Positions 1 to 8,720 of a stretch of DNA of 44,146 bases are shown here, piece by piece. Each line of letters opens with the position of its first letter. Within the stretch, counting starts at the first letter, position 1. Under the pieces are notes generated by a model. It ran no database searches. It was given only the letters and a program-made list of their open reading frames with translations, and was not told the DNA's origin. The stretch is taken from NCBI GenBank assembly GCA_009692005.1, contig SHZZ01000029.1, positions 1 through 44,146 of the forward strand, written 5' to 3'. Source of the DNA: Gemmataceae bacterium. GTDB taxonomy: Bacteria; Planctomycetota; Planctomycetia; Gemmatales; Gemmataceae. The translations under genes and the position numbers were made by a program.

Positions 1-132
1 ACCACGGTCGCCACCACGGTCGCCACCACGGTCGCCACCACGGTCGCCACCACGGTCGCCACCACGGTCGCCACCACGGTCGCCACCACGGTCGCCACCA
101 CGGTCGCCACCACGGTCGCCACCACGGTCGCC
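1..132. repeat. 12-bp perfect tandem repeat encoding GDRG
   Basis: Eleven perfect copies of the 12-mer accacggtcgcc fill positions 1-132. Degenerate copies continue to about 205. The array starts at the window edge, so the real copy number is unknown. On the minus strand each unit reads Gly-Asp-Arg-Gly in the pnp frame, so gain or loss of units would never shift the frame. The degenerate units change Asp to Ser or Pro, while the array at the edge is exactly repeated at the nucleotide level, which suggests recent expansion. Confidence 0.97.
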
Positions 133-2340
133 ACCACGGGGACCACCACGGGAACCGCCACGGTCGCCACCGCGGGAACCGCCACGGTCTCCGCCACGGT
201 CACTTCGTTCCGGGCGGTCGCCCTGAGGAGGAGCTTCCTGGGGAGCATTCGGGTTCCTTTCCCGCAAAATGACTTTGCGCGAAAGTTTCACCCGGTCATG
301 TTCGTCGATGGCAATCACCTTGACTTCGAGCACATCGCCGACTTTGCACACTTCCTCAACTTTGCCGATGTACTTGTCATCGAGTTCGCTGATATGGCAA
401 AGTCCGTCGCGGCCGGGAAGGATCTCGATAAAGGCGCCGAAGTCCTTGACGGAGGAAACGCGGCCCTGGTAGATCTTGCCAATCTTCACTTCCTCGGTAA
501 TCGCTTCCACCTTGGCCTTGGCGGCTTCCGCCCCGGCCGAATCGCTGTGGGAAATGTAAACCGTGCCATCGTCCTCGATGTCGATTTTCGCCCCAGTCGA
601 TTCCTGAATACCCTTGATGTTCTTTCCGCCCGGCCCGATAAGAAGGCCGATCTTTTCCGGATTGATCTTCACGGTTAACAGGCGCGGCGCGTGAAGGCTG
701 ATGGTAGCCCTGGGCTGGCGCAGCGTTCCCAGCATGGCTCGGAGAATTTCCCTGCGGGCCACGCGAGCCTGTTCCAGGGTGTTTTTAATAATCTCCTCGT
801 TGATGCCGTCGATTTTCAAATCGAGCTGAATCGCCGTGATACCGATCCCCGTGCCGGCCACCTTGAAATCCATGTCGCCGTAGTGGTCTTCATCACCCAT
901 GATGTCGGTGAGGAGGGTGAAGCGGTCTTTTTCCTTGACCAGGCCGATTGAAATCCCGGCCACCGGGTTGGAAATGGGCACCCCAGCGTCCATGAGGGCG
1001 AGAGTTCCGCCGCACACCGAGGCCATGCTCGAGGAACCGTTCGATTCAAGAATGTCGGAAACCAGCCGAATGGTGTAAGGAAACTGTTCGACGGTGGGCA
1101 GCACGGCTTGCAAGCTACGCTCGGCCAGCGCGCCATGGCCAATTTCCCGCCGACCTGGCCCGCGATTGGGCTTGCATTCCCCCACGCTGAACGGGGGAAA
1201 ATTGTAATCCAGCATGAACTTCTTTTTGTATTCATCCATCAGGCCATCGACGCGCTGCTCGTCGCTGGAGGTGCCCAAAACGGTGGTGACCAGGGCCTGA
1301 GTTTCACCGCGCTGGAATAGGGCTGAACCATGGGTCCTTGGCAGGGTGCCCACTTCACAATAAAGCTCTCGGATGGTTTTAGAATCACGGCCGTCGATGC
1401 GCTTGCCCGCTAAAATCAAATCGCGGACCACGCGCTCTTCCAGCCAGGCCAAGGCGGAGGAAACCTGCGCCGGCGTGTATTGCCCTTCGCCCTCAGCGGG
1501 AAGGAACTCGGCCTTGATCTGGGTCTTGAGTTCTTTAATGGCAGCGGCGCGTTCGGCCTTGCCGCTCGTCTGCTTCTTTGCCGTGAACTCGTTGTAGAAG
1601 CGTCCCTTGAAAATCTCCACCAAGGGGTTGGCCGGGCCCGCCGCGGGCAGCGCCTTCTTCGGCAGCTTGGCTTCCTCGCGCAAGGCTTCAATCAAGCCGA
1701 CGATTTGCCTGATTTGTTCGTGCGCGAACAAAATCGCCTCGTACATCTGATCTTCAGGGATTTCCTTGCCGGCTCCCTCGATCATGGTGATGGCCTCTTT
1801 GGTACCGGACACTACCAGGTCGAGATCGCTGGCATCCAACTGCTCGTAGGTTGGGAAGACGATCAATTGGCCCTCCACGCGGCCAATGCGGACGGAACCG
1901 GTGGGTTGCAAAAAGGGAATGTGGGAAACATGCAAGGCGGCGCTGGAACCGATCATGGCCAGGACATCCGGATCGTATTCCTTGTCCGCAGCCAGGGTAG
2001 AAGCCATGATTTGCACTTCGCGCATGTAATCAGCGGGGAAGAGCGGCCGAATTGGCCGATCAATCAAGCGGGAGGTGAGGATTTCCTTGGTGGTGGGCCG
2101 CCCTTCGCGCTTGAGAAAACCACCGGGAAATTTCCCCGCCGCGTAGGCCTTTTCCCGGTAATCCACTACCAGGGGGAAATAGTCTTTCACCACTTCTGAC
2201 GATCCTTCCACCGCGGTGGAAAGGGTAACGGTTTCCCCATAACGCACAACAACGGCGCCATGGGCTTGCTTGGCCAGTTTTCCTGTTTCCAAAACCAGGT
2301 TCAAAGAACCAATCTGCTTTTCAACTCGAATTGCCTGCAC
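1..2340 (-). CDS. pnp: Polyribonucleotide nucleotidyltransferase (PNPase), 3' end cut by window
   Basis: 3'-to-5' phosphorolytic exoribonuclease acting in RNA decay. The reading frame is open for 780 codons and leaves the window without a stop. It starts with GTG at 2340, preceded by a good ribosome binding site (TTGGAGGT, 2349-2356). In order I see two RNase PH-like domains, the second with the catalytic motif GDEDHYGDMDFKVAGT near residues 481-496. A KH domain with GPGGKN follows near residue 570, then an S1 domain at about 620-690 containing DFGAFIEI and DGLCHISEL. After the S1 domain comes a long Gly/Arg/Asp tail made of GDRG and GSRG units, which is unusual in length and regularity. It lies downstream of rpsO in the common bacterial order rpsO-pnp. 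Identity is certain; the true C-terminus cannot be seen. Confidence 0.97.
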   Translation of the reverse strand, partial: MQAIRVEKQIGSLNLVLETGKLAKQAHGAVVVRYGETVTLSTAVEGSSEVVKDYFPLVVDYREKAYAAGKFPGGFLKREGRPTTKEILTSRLIDRPIRPLFPADYMREVQIMASTLAADKEYDPDVLAMIGSSAALHVSHIPFLQPTGSVRIGRVEGQLIVFPTYEQLDASDLDLVVSGTKEAITMIEGAGKEIPEDQMYEAILFAHEQIRQIVGLIEALREEAKLPKKALPAAGPANPLVEIFKGRFYNEFTAKKQTSGKAERAAAIKELKTQIKAEFLPAEGEGQYTPAQVSSALAWLEERVVRDLILAGKRIDGRDSKTIRELYCEVGTLPRTHGSALFQRGETQALVTTVLGTSSDEQRVDGLMDEYKKKFMLDYNFPPFSVGECKPNRGPGRREIGHGALAERSLQAVLPTVEQFPYTIRLVSDILESNGSSSMASVCGGTLALMDAGVPISNPVAGISIGLVKEKDRFTLLTDIMGDEDHYGDMDFKVAGTGIGITAIQLDLKIDGINEEIIKNTLEQARVARREILRAMLGTLRQPRATISLHAPRLLTVKINPEKIGLLIGPGGKNIKGIQESTGAKIDIEDDGTVYISHSDSAGAEAAKAKVEAITEEVKIGKIYQGRVSSVKDFGAFIEILPGRDGLCHISELDDKYIGKVEEVCKVGDVLEVKVIAIDEHDRVKLSRKVILRERNPNAPQEAPPQGDRPERSDRGGDRGGSRGGDRGGSRGGPRGGDRGGDRGGDRGGDRGGDRGGDRGGDRGGDRGGDRGGDRGGDRG

Positions 2341-2354
2341 GGAAAATACCTCCA

Positions 2355-2604
2355 ACTGAGGCGGTTTTAAGCCGCCCGAAAAATGTAAAACTTTACCAAA
2401 ATAGGTTTATGAGGGGGTGAGAAACGAGAATTACTCAGAGGCGCTCTGCCCTTGCCCCTTGCGGAGTCAACGAGCTTGTAACGACTAAAACCGATTTCTG
2501 TTCTTACCAACGAGAGTTCCCTAAAAGCACATCACTAACCAGGGGAACCAGGGGATTTTCGGGAAACCAACGCACTGCCATTCATCGCTTGCAAACTGGT
2601 TGCC
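2355..2604. other. rpsO-pnp spacer, no gene seen
   Basis: About 250 bases separate the rpsO stop from the pnp ribosome binding site. I see no reading frame with coding character and no clear Rho-independent terminator, so read-through from rpsO into pnp is plausible. In enterobacteria this spacer carries an RNase III processing hairpin. I could not identify a comparably strong stem here. Confidence 0.5.
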
Positions 2605-2874
2605 TTACTTTCGCAACCCCAGTTTGCCAATCAAGGCTGTATAGCCGCTCCGGTCCATTTTCTTCAGGTAGGAAAGCAGGCCCGACCGCTTGCTGACCAT
2701 CATCAGCAAACCACGGCGGCTTGAATGATCCTTCTTGTGGGACCGCAAGTGCCCGTGAAGCTCATTGATCCGCTCAGTCAGCAGGGCGACTTGGACCTCG
2801 GGTGAACCCGTGTCCGTTTCTTTCCTGCGGTATAGATCAATGACTTTCGTCTTGCGTTCCTTCGTAACAGACAT
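2605..2874 (-). CDS. rpsO: 30S ribosomal protein S15
   Basis: Small-subunit protein that binds 16S rRNA. The 89-residue product has the exact usual family length and shows [15 protein letters not shown], the loop [15 protein letters not shown] and the end [20 protein letters not shown] chose ATG at 2874 rather than an in-frame start 14 codons upstream, because it gives the family length and has GGAG six bases before it. A small hairpin (GGCTC-acac-GAGCC, 2900-2913) lies in the leader. Such leaders are where S15 often regulates itself, but nothing here proves it. pnp follows after about 260 bases. Confidence 0.97.
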   Translation of the reverse strand: MSVTKERKTKVIDLYRRKETDTGSPEVQVALLTERINELHGHLRSHKKDHSSRRGLLMMVSKRSGLLSYLKKMDRSGYTALIGKLGLRK

Positions 2875-2998
2875 TGCGTTCTCCACCGACCTTCCAAAAG
2901 GCTCACACGAGCCCAACTTGGTTCTTAAACCTATTACTTAAGGTCCAATCCTATCAACTGGGGAACTGAATTCAAGAGAGATCCCCGGCTTGTTGCAG

Positions 2999-3036
2999 GA
3001 AAAGAAGAAACCCGGCCGAAAAGTCGGACGGGTTTC
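2999..3036 (-). terminator. Rho-independent terminator after the small exported protein gene
   Basis: The 8-bp stem GAAACCCG (3007-3014) pairs with CGGGTTTC (3029-3036), with a further CCG/CGG pair inside. Reading on the minus strand the stem is followed by TTCTTTTCC, about 20 bases after the stop of the gene at 3058-3402. A T run (gcttttt) also follows on the plus strand, so it may work in both directions. Confidence 0.75.
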
Positions 3037-3057
3037 GCTTTTTCAAAGAAAACTCGC

Positions 3058-3402
3058 TTATTTAGCGTCCTTTTTCTTGCCGCCACTAAACTTGATTTCC
3101 GTCACTTCATCCTTGTCATTCGTGATGACGGTGGCGCGTAAGCCCTTATCGCCAGCCTTTTCCAGCCTTTTGCCAATATCAATGGCTTTGCCGCCATTAT
3201 CAATGACTTTGCCTTCCTTGTCGACGGCAACGACTTTGACATCCTTGGAGACAGTCAAGGTCTTTTCCCCGCCATCCTTGGACTTCAGGGTCAAGGACTT
3301 GCCAGCTTCATACTTGGTGATGGAGCCCTTGAATTCAGCGGCCATAACGCCAATAGCGGCGAAGGCAACAACAACGGCGGCGACGGTCAAACGACGAAAC
3401 AT
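3058..3402 (-). CDS. Small exported protein of unknown function
   Basis: This 114-residue protein has an N-terminal signal peptide: MFRR, then a hydrophobic stretch to about residue 21, with cleavage plausible near VMAAEF. The mature part is short, rich in Lys, Asp, Gly and Thr, and predicted to be beta-rich. It contains LTLKSKDGGEKTLTVSKD and ends in a lysine cluster (GGKKKDAK). A ribosome binding site GGAG lies nine bases before ATG 3402. A terminator follows and no neighbour overlaps, so it is probably a single-gene transcript. I do not recognise the family. Exported Lys/Gly-rich proteins of this size are common in planctomycetes. Confidence 0.8.
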   Translation of the reverse strand: MFRRLTVAAVVVAFAAIGVMAAEFKGSITKYEAGKSLTLKSKDGGEKTLTVSKDVKVVAVDKEGKVIDNGGKAIDIGKRLEKAGDKGLRATVITNDKDEVTEIKFSGGKKKDAK

Positions 3403-3592
3403 ATTTGAATCTCCAAAAAAAGATGTGCAAGAAAACCGGCGCCTTTGCCGGTCGTGGCGTCCTCTATGCCCCAGTAGCCGACCCTACGCCACAATTACTT
3501 TAACCCGAAATCAAAAACTTGGTTCCGGTCAATACCTATGTTTTAGAGGTTCATAACCAAATGCAAGGAAATAAAGGTTTTTTCATAGTTTA

Positions 3593-4600
3593 TTAATCAA
3601 GGAGGCCAAATTGGCTTTTTCCCAGGCGCACTGCCCACCTCGCCGCTGTTAACAAACTGTTGCCATCGGCCTTCCCCTGCCAGGCAATGTCATACGCCGT
3701 GCCATGCGCCACACTGGTGCGAATGATCGGCAACCCTGCGGTAATATTCACTGCCCGGCGCTGGCCTAAAAGCTTCAATGCAATGTGGCCCTGATCGTGA
3801 TACATGGCGACCACTCCATCGAACTCCCCCTGGCTGGCGCGCAGGAAAAGTGTGTCGGCGGGAATGGGCCCAACGATGTTTAAGCCCTGGTTTTGGCAAA
3901 GTTTCACTGCCGGCGCGATCAGTTCCGCTTCCTCGTTGCCAAAGATTCCCCCATCACTGCCGTGCGGATTCAACGCCGCAGCCGCCAATCGAGGCGCACG
4001 CCCCAACACTCCTGCCAATAAATCATGCAGCAGCCTGGCTCGGGCCGCGATCCTGGGAATGCTGAGTTCCTGAAAAACCTGGCTTAAGGGCAGGTGAAGC
4101 GTGACATGGGCAACAGCAAGTTCCTCCAGGGCCAGGATCATCACATGTTCCTTGGCGCCGGTGCGCTGAGCCAGGATTTCCGTGTGTCCCGGGAAATTCA
4201 ACCCCGCCAGATGCAGCCCTTCCTTATGCAGCGGGCAGGTGACCACGGCATCGGCTTTGCCTGCCATGGTCAAGTCGATGGCGCGGACGAGAAAATCATA
4301 CGCTGCCCTGCCGGCGGCGGCATCGACCTTCCCTGGAGCAACTTCATTTAAGGGGACGGTGGCCGCGGCAATGCATGGCACCCGGGTTTCCGAAGGTAAA
4401 ACATCCCCGGGAAGCACAGACTCAACCGCCACTGCCTGGCTGCCAACCAACTTTAGCGCTTTGTTCATCCAGACGATGTCGCCAACAGCGACCGGCAGGG
4501 AAAATTCCAGCAAGGAGGGCCAGGCCCGCGCCAATATCTCCGGCCCGATCCCCGCCACATCTCCCTGGGTAAACAGCAAGGTTGGCTTTTCCCTCGACAT
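3593..4600 (-). CDS. pdxA: 4-hydroxythreonine-4-phosphate dehydrogenase
   Basis: NAD-dependent enzyme of the DXP-dependent route to pyridoxal phosphate. The 335-residue length is usual for the family. Seen motifs are TQGDVAGIGPE (family GDPAGIGPE), NFPGHTEIL, NPHGSDGGIFGNEE, MYHDQGHIALKLLG and SVAHGTAYDIAWQGKAD, which include the expected metal-binding histidines. I chose ATG at 4600. A TTG at 4621 in the same frame would add seven residues. The gene begins 21 bases after the holA stop, without a clear ribosome binding site, so translation is probably coupled to holA. PLP is the cofactor of GlyA and of the glycine dehydrogenase encoded further along the window, though that is only a loose link. 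Confidence 0.95.
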   Translation of the reverse strand: MSREKPTLLFTQGDVAGIGPEILARAWPSLLEFSLPVAVGDIVWMNKALKLVGSQAVAVESVLPGDVLPSETRVPCIAAATVPLNEVAPGKVDAAAGRAAYDFLVRAIDLTMAGKADAVVTCPLHKEGLHLAGLNFPGHTEILAQRTGAKEHVMILALEELAVAHVTLHLPLSQVFQELSIPRIAARARLLHDLLAGVLGRAPRLAAAALNPHGSDGGIFGNEEAELIAPAVKLCQNQGLNIVGPIPADTLFLRASQGEFDGVVAMYHDQGHIALKLLGQRRAVNITAGLPIIRTSVAHGTAYDIAWQGKADGNSLLTAARWAVRLGKSQFGLLD

Positions 4601-4621
4601 GCGTTTGGCTTTCTTTTGCAA

Positions 4622-5614
4622 TTACTTTGCCGCCAGGCGCGTCATCAGCCGTTCCAAAAGGATTTTCGAAGGCAGGGGGCTGGCGCCCTTCATCCCCGCA
4701 TCAGTTTCCACAATCCAGGAAAGTAGTTTCTTCACCTTGGCACGCCCCAACTTTTGCAATTGAACTTGCGCCTGATTCCTGGCAAAGGGCACTACACCCG
4801 CTTTTTCCAAAGCGAAAGCCATCGGCTTATCTTGAAGTAGCAGCCTTCCGGCAATGGCCAATTTCCTTAACTGGTAACCGCAAGCGCCGAGAACCTTTAA
4901 CGGGTCTTCACCCGATTCCAACAGCTCACTCAGCAATTGAAACAGCGCTCGGCTGTCGCCCTGGCCAAGAAAATCCATCAGTTTCCAAACTTTTTCCACC
5001 TGGCCAAGGCCCACCAACCGATCGACATCGGCGGCTTCGATACGCTTGTTCTTGGCAGCATAACAAGCCAGTTTGGCAACTTCCTGATCCATTCTGCCAA
5101 GGTCTGGACCAACTAGCGAGGCCAGCAGGACGGCAGCGTCCGGGGCCAACGGCTTTTGGTGAACCTTCTCCGCGTGGCGGGCGCACCATTTGGCCAAAGC
5201 ATCCTGGCCCGTGGGGGCATCGCAGTGCACCAGGGCGTTTTTTGAAAGCGCCTTGGCCAGCTTTGTGTTGGACGGCCACGAAGCAACCTCCAGCAACAAA
5301 ACTCCGTTCTTGCAGGGATTCTGCAATAGCTTTTCCAATGAATCCCGGTTTTTGGAAACAAAGGTGTCTGCCTGCTCCACCCAGGCGAGGCGGACGCCAC
5401 CAAACATCGAGAGGGTGGCTAGCTCCTCATAAACCTGGGCGTAACTGGCGGTGTCGCCATGAAACAAGCCGAACGGCTGATCTGGAGGCGCAAGCACCCG
5501 CTCCCGGATTGCCTTGCCCACCTGCCTGCGCAAGAAGTCATCCTGGCCGACGAGGACATAGACCGGTTCAACCGGCGCCGAGGAAATCGCGAGTAAAAAA
5601 CCGCCTGCTTCCAT
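4622..5614 (-). CDS. holA: DNA polymerase III, delta subunit
   Basis: Clamp-loader subunit that opens the sliding clamp. The 330 residues match the family length. The N-terminal AAA+-like domain begins VYVLVGQDDFLRRQVGKAI and continues with SMFGGVRLAWVEQAD. The middle contains LVGPDLGRMDQEVAKLACYA, typical of the delta subunit. The C-terminal collar domain carries LGACGYQLRKLAIAGRLL. The start is ATG 5614 with only a weak ribosome binding site. pdxA follows after 21 bases, so the two are likely co-transcribed. Confidence 0.93.
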   Translation of the reverse strand: MEAGGFLLAISSAPVEPVYVLVGQDDFLRRQVGKAIRERVLAPPDQPFGLFHGDTASYAQVYEELATLSMFGGVRLAWVEQADTFVSKNRDSLEKLLQNPCKNGVLLLEVASWPSNTKLAKALSKNALVHCDAPTGQDALAKWCARHAEKVHQKPLAPDAAVLLASLVGPDLGRMDQEVAKLACYAAKNKRIEAADVDRLVGLGQVEKVWKLMDFLGQGDSRALFQLLSELLESGEDPLKVLGACGYQLRKLAIAGRLLLQDKPMAFALEKAGVVPFARNQAQVQLQKLGRAKVKKLLSWIVETDAGMKGASPLPSKILLERLMTRLAAK

Positions 5615-5712
5615 GAAAACTCACATGTTAACCCGAATGCATGGGCCATGACAGCCAATGCCAGGGGAGGAATTTCTTTCATGGTAGCGGGCAAAAGGGG
5701 AAAAGCGAGAGG

Positions 5713-7323
5713 TTAATTCCCCGGTGCTGAAGGGGGAATCATCGGGACGGTGCTGCCGCTGGACGACCCGCTGGGCGAACCGGCGGGCGGAGTTCCCTCA
5801 GGCGCTGGAGGTGGCATGGGCGAACCTGCGGGCGGAGTTCCTTCGGGTGCGGGAATTGCCGCGGGGGGCGGAGGAATGGGTGGGGAAGACATTGGTGGCG
5901 GAGGAATTGGCGGCGCGGAAGGGTTGCTAACTGGGTTGCCTGGAGTTGGGGAAGTATTGGGCGGGGTCGAAGGCGCCAAAGGGTTGCCGTTGGATGCATT
6001 GGAACCTTCCGAGGAAACCGGTGTCGCTTCCACCCCTATGACACGGGCCTTGGGCGTGGACAAATCTACTTTTACGGGAACAACGGTCTGCGCCAAACCC
6101 ACATTTCCTGCCAGGTCTACAGCCTCCACCCGGACATAGAACTGGTAAGGCAACCCTTCAGCGGGCATGCGCCAAACATAACGGCCAGTGTTGGCCAAAT
6201 TGGCCACCGCAGGGGTCCAAGGCCCTTCACTATTTTTTGCAAAGGAGATGGTGATGGGGTTGGGACCCAGGTATTTATCCGAGGCAGTCCAGGTGACGGC
6301 CAGATTTCCCTGATCGATTCCCCGACCGACCTCCACCCCAACCAAGCGCGTGACGGGTTTAGTTTCATCCACTTCGACCCAGAATTGCGGCGCGTCGCCG
6401 GGGCGAGGCGGGTTTTCCCCCAGATCCACGCCGCTGCGCGCCACCAGGGTCAAGCCGTATCTCCCTTCCTCGGGAACCTCAATCAGGCATGGCGGCTGCT
6501 TGGGCGCGTTTTGGTCATATTTCCGCCACAGCCTCCCGCCATCCCGCGTGACATATACCTCTACTATAGAGATATCTGATGGTCCTATATCGTCTATTTT
6601 GTAATTCAGTTGAAACTTCCGGCGGTTAACCATGGAGATGTTGCCGCGGGAATTATCCTGGACGGCGCCCACCGCGCCCATGCGTTGTCCGTTGGGTTGC
6701 AAGTAAATGGAAGATTCGCCCAGGTTGCCCGCCTTGTCGCGGACCGATAAATGCGTTTCCACCACGCCGGCGGTACCCGGGTTCCAGGTGTGCTGCCCTT
6801 GCGCGAGTTGCTGCGCCGACAGCGGAACCCAGTCCTTGGAATCCGCCGAGCGGAATTCCAGCCGCATGGTCGAAAGCTCCAGGTTCTCGTCCCGAATTTC
6901 CCAATCGATGGTGGCCGAGCCATCCTTGAATAGCCCGCGCAGGGCTACTTGCGGCGCGGTCTGATCCACGCACACCTTGATTTGCGGAGGCGCCAAATTT
7001 AGGTTGGGGGGAACCAGGCGCCCATCGAACTCCTGGCTTTGAACCGTGAACCAGTACCAGCCTTCCCGCGGGGCGCGGAAGAGAAACTGTTTTTGATTGG
7101 GGAAAGCCGTGCCGGCGTGAGAAAAGGTTTTACCGAAATCTTGCGAAACATGAAGGAAGATTTTCTGCGCGCGATTGTCGGAGTTTTTAATGGAAAAGGG
7201 AATGTGAAAGGCGATGTCTCGGGTGTAATAGGTGTCGGACCCGCCTGCGGGTTGAGCCACGGCCAGGCCCGAAAGCCAGCCCAGGGTAATCAGGAATAAG
7301 CAAATTCTCGCTGCTTTTCCCAT
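5713..7323 (-). CDS. Secreted beta-sandwich protein with proline-rich tail
   Basis: This 536-residue protein begins with a signal peptide (MGKAARICLFLITLGWLSGLAVAQ). Residues about 30-430 contain several repeats typical of Ig/fibronectin-like modules. Recurring features are RDKAGNLGESS, VDLAGNVGLAQ, the openings VDQTAPQVALRG and VDETKPVTRLVG, and Trp-rich strands. The last 100 residues are almost only Pro, Gly, Ser, Ala and Thr, with two copies of PAPEGTPPAGSP. It sits about 100 bases upstream of holA on the same strand. Function is unknown. The architecture suggests a cell-surface or periplasmic structural or binding protein anchored or spaced by the proline tail. No transmembrane segment or sorting signal is visible at the C-terminus. 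Confidence 0.8.
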   Translation of the reverse strand: MGKAARICLFLITLGWLSGLAVAQPAGGSDTYYTRDIAFHIPFSIKNSDNRAQKIFLHVSQDFGKTFSHAGTAFPNQKQFLFRAPREGWYWFTVQSQEFDGRLVPPNLNLAPPQIKVCVDQTAPQVALRGLFKDGSATIDWEIRDENLELSTMRLEFRSADSKDWVPLSAQQLAQGQHTWNPGTAGVVETHLSVRDKAGNLGESSIYLQPNGQRMGAVGAVQDNSRGNISMVNRRKFQLNYKIDDIGPSDISIVEVYVTRDGGRLWRKYDQNAPKQPPCLIEVPEEGRYGLTLVARSGVDLGENPPRPGDAPQFWVEVDETKPVTRLVGVEVGRGIDQGNLAVTWTASDKYLGPNPITISFAKNSEGPWTPAVANLANTGRYVWRMPAEGLPYQFYVRVEAVDLAGNVGLAQTVVPVKVDLSTPKARVIGVEATPVSSEGSNASNGNPLAPSTPPNTSPTPGNPVSNPSAPPIPPPPMSSPPIPPPPAAIPAPEGTPPAGSPMPPPAPEGTPPAGSPSGSSSGSTVPMIPPSAPGN

Positions 7324-7631
7324 GAATAGAAATCCATTCCTCTATCTGTCGCGCCAGGGAATCCTTCCCGGCAGGCGTGTGCAAAAAATCCCCTTTCCCA
7401 TTAATCGGCAGCGGGAATATTGAAACTTGAGAAGAATAAGCAAGGCCGGTAGACTTTCCCACCGTGAAGCGAAGCGTCTTACGACCCAAACCGCGGTTGA
7501 GCCGGTCGCCGCCTTGCTTGGCTGGGAAAAAGAATCTGTTTTCTACATTCCATGGTCGCCCGATTTGACACGGACTGGCCACAACCAAGACGGTTTTTTT
7601 GCTGAGTGAAAAGGGCTGCGCTTGCCCCATT
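7324..7631. other. Non-coding spacer between two minus-strand genes
   Basis: About 300 bases with no convincing gene. Directly after the HTTM gene, on the minus strand, there is a weak hairpin (GGGC/GCCC, 7613-7627) followed by TTTTC, a possible terminator. A perfect 10-bp palindrome AACCGCGGTT lies at 7489-7498. The rest probably holds the promoter of the secreted-protein gene at 7323, which I could not place. Confidence 0.4.
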
Positions 7632-8720
7632 TCATTCCAGCGCTTTTTCCTTTTCTCCCCAGACCGAAGCGATCGTTTCCGACGGAATGAAGGCAATTAA
7701 GAAAGTCAGCATGCACAGGCTAAAAGTCACCAACCCCATAATCAACCCGATGCCGGTATGAAACAGCACCGCGCATCCGATCATAAACCACTTCATTTTC
7801 CGGTTCCAAACCAGGAAAGAAAAACTCGATTCAATGAACAAGGTGAAAATGCACCCAGCCGTCATGGTTACCTCCCACAACAATCTGTGCTGGGCCAAAA
7901 AAGTCAGGAAGGCGGTGTAAGCGGGAATATTCATGGGGTTAAAGGAATAATTCGCCATCACGCCCCAAAGGGCTGTGCCATTCCACCAGGCCGAGCCAAG
8001 GAGTTTCGACCCGGCGGCGGCAAAGTAAATGATGCAAAAATGAATCTGAATCAGCCGAAGGATGAAATTGGCACTGACCAGTTTTTCCGGTGGAGCGTTC
8101 CAATGAGGGTCCCCGGCCGCTTTCTTTCTCCTTTTCTCCAGCCAGCGGTCAAGGGAAAATGACATCCCAGACGGCGCCAAGGCCATGTAAAACAGCAAGA
8201 TCATGATCATGGCATCCATGCCAAACAAGACTGAAGGCGCGCGCTGCACATAGCACAAGGCGCCAAACCATGACAACAGGGTGAAGAAACGGCTCTGCCA
8301 GCCGACCGCCATGCACAAGGTGCAGGCTAGAAAGCCGAGGTGGAATGTCCAAATTAGGGCCGGGCTGCTCAGGTGAAAGTAGACAGAAACCAGGGGTACG
8401 GTTTTTCCCACTTCATAGGGGAGCCCCTTCCAGCTTGCCGGCTGCACCAGGATCGGGCTGTCCTGCCGAATGTAGTTGATCGTTTCCACATCCACAAATC
8501 CATTCGGCCCCACATAGGACAACAGTTCGAAACTATAGGTGAAGGTAATGAAGGCAATCAGGATGCCAGTCACCATGCGGATCAGCCCGAGGGATTCTGT
8601 CCGCGCGGGAGAAAACCAGAATTGATTCCAGCCTAGCAGGCATTCGCCCAAACCCAGCCAGCCTCCGCCTGAGCTATCTTCCGTTCTTTTTGTCCCACCT
8701 TGTAATTCAGAGCCGATCAT
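7632..8720 (-). CDS. HTTM-like polytopic membrane protein
   Basis: The 362-residue integral membrane protein has about seven hydrophobic segments, including GILIAFITFTYSFELLSYVG, LGFLACTLCMAVGW, MIMILLFYMALAPSG and FIESSFSFLVW. The layout resembles HTTM proteins, whose membrane part is shared with vitamin K-dependent gamma-carboxylase. An early Arg in LGLIRMVTGILIAF, then FHLGFLACTLCMAVGW, LIQIHFCIIYFAAAGSKLLG and WWNGTALW fit that family. The ATG (8720) overlaps the TGA of the preceding gene by four bases (ATGA), so the two proteins are made together. Substrate is unknown. HTTM assignment is by motif recall, not by search. Confidence 0.75.
   Translation of the reverse strand: MIGSELQGGTKRTEDSSGGGWLGLGECLLGWNQFWFSPARTESLGLIRMVTGILIAFITFTYSFELLSYVGPNGFVDVETINYIRQDSPILVQPASWKGLPYEVGKTVPLVSVYFHLSSPALIWTFHLGFLACTLCMAVGWQSRFFTLLSWFGALCYVQRAPSVLFGMDAMIMILLFYMALAPSGMSFSLDRWLEKRRKKAAGDPHWNAPPEKLVSANFILRLIQIHFCIIYFAAAGSKLLGSAWWNGTALWGVMANYSFNPMNIPAYTAFLTFLAQHRLLWEVTMTAGCIFTLFIESSFSFLVWNRKMKWFMIGCAVLFHTGIGLIMGLVTFSLCMLTFLIAFIPSETIASVWGEKEKALE

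Noticed and set aside
1-205. CRISPR-like array from the 12-bp repeats
   Set aside because: The repeats are contiguous without spacers and encode an in-frame protein tail.
269-2199. Several plus-strand open frames between 269 and 2199
   Set aside because: They are shadows of pnp, whose minus-strand frame shows every PNPase motif.
3778-4763. Plus-strand open frames opposite pdxA and holA
   Set aside because: They are antisense to well-supported genes and have no ribosome binding sites or motifs.
7187-7696. Minus-strand 169-residue open frame spanning 7187-7696
   Set aside because: It overlaps the start of the secreted-protein gene and the end of the HTTM gene, has low-complexity basic content and no supported start.
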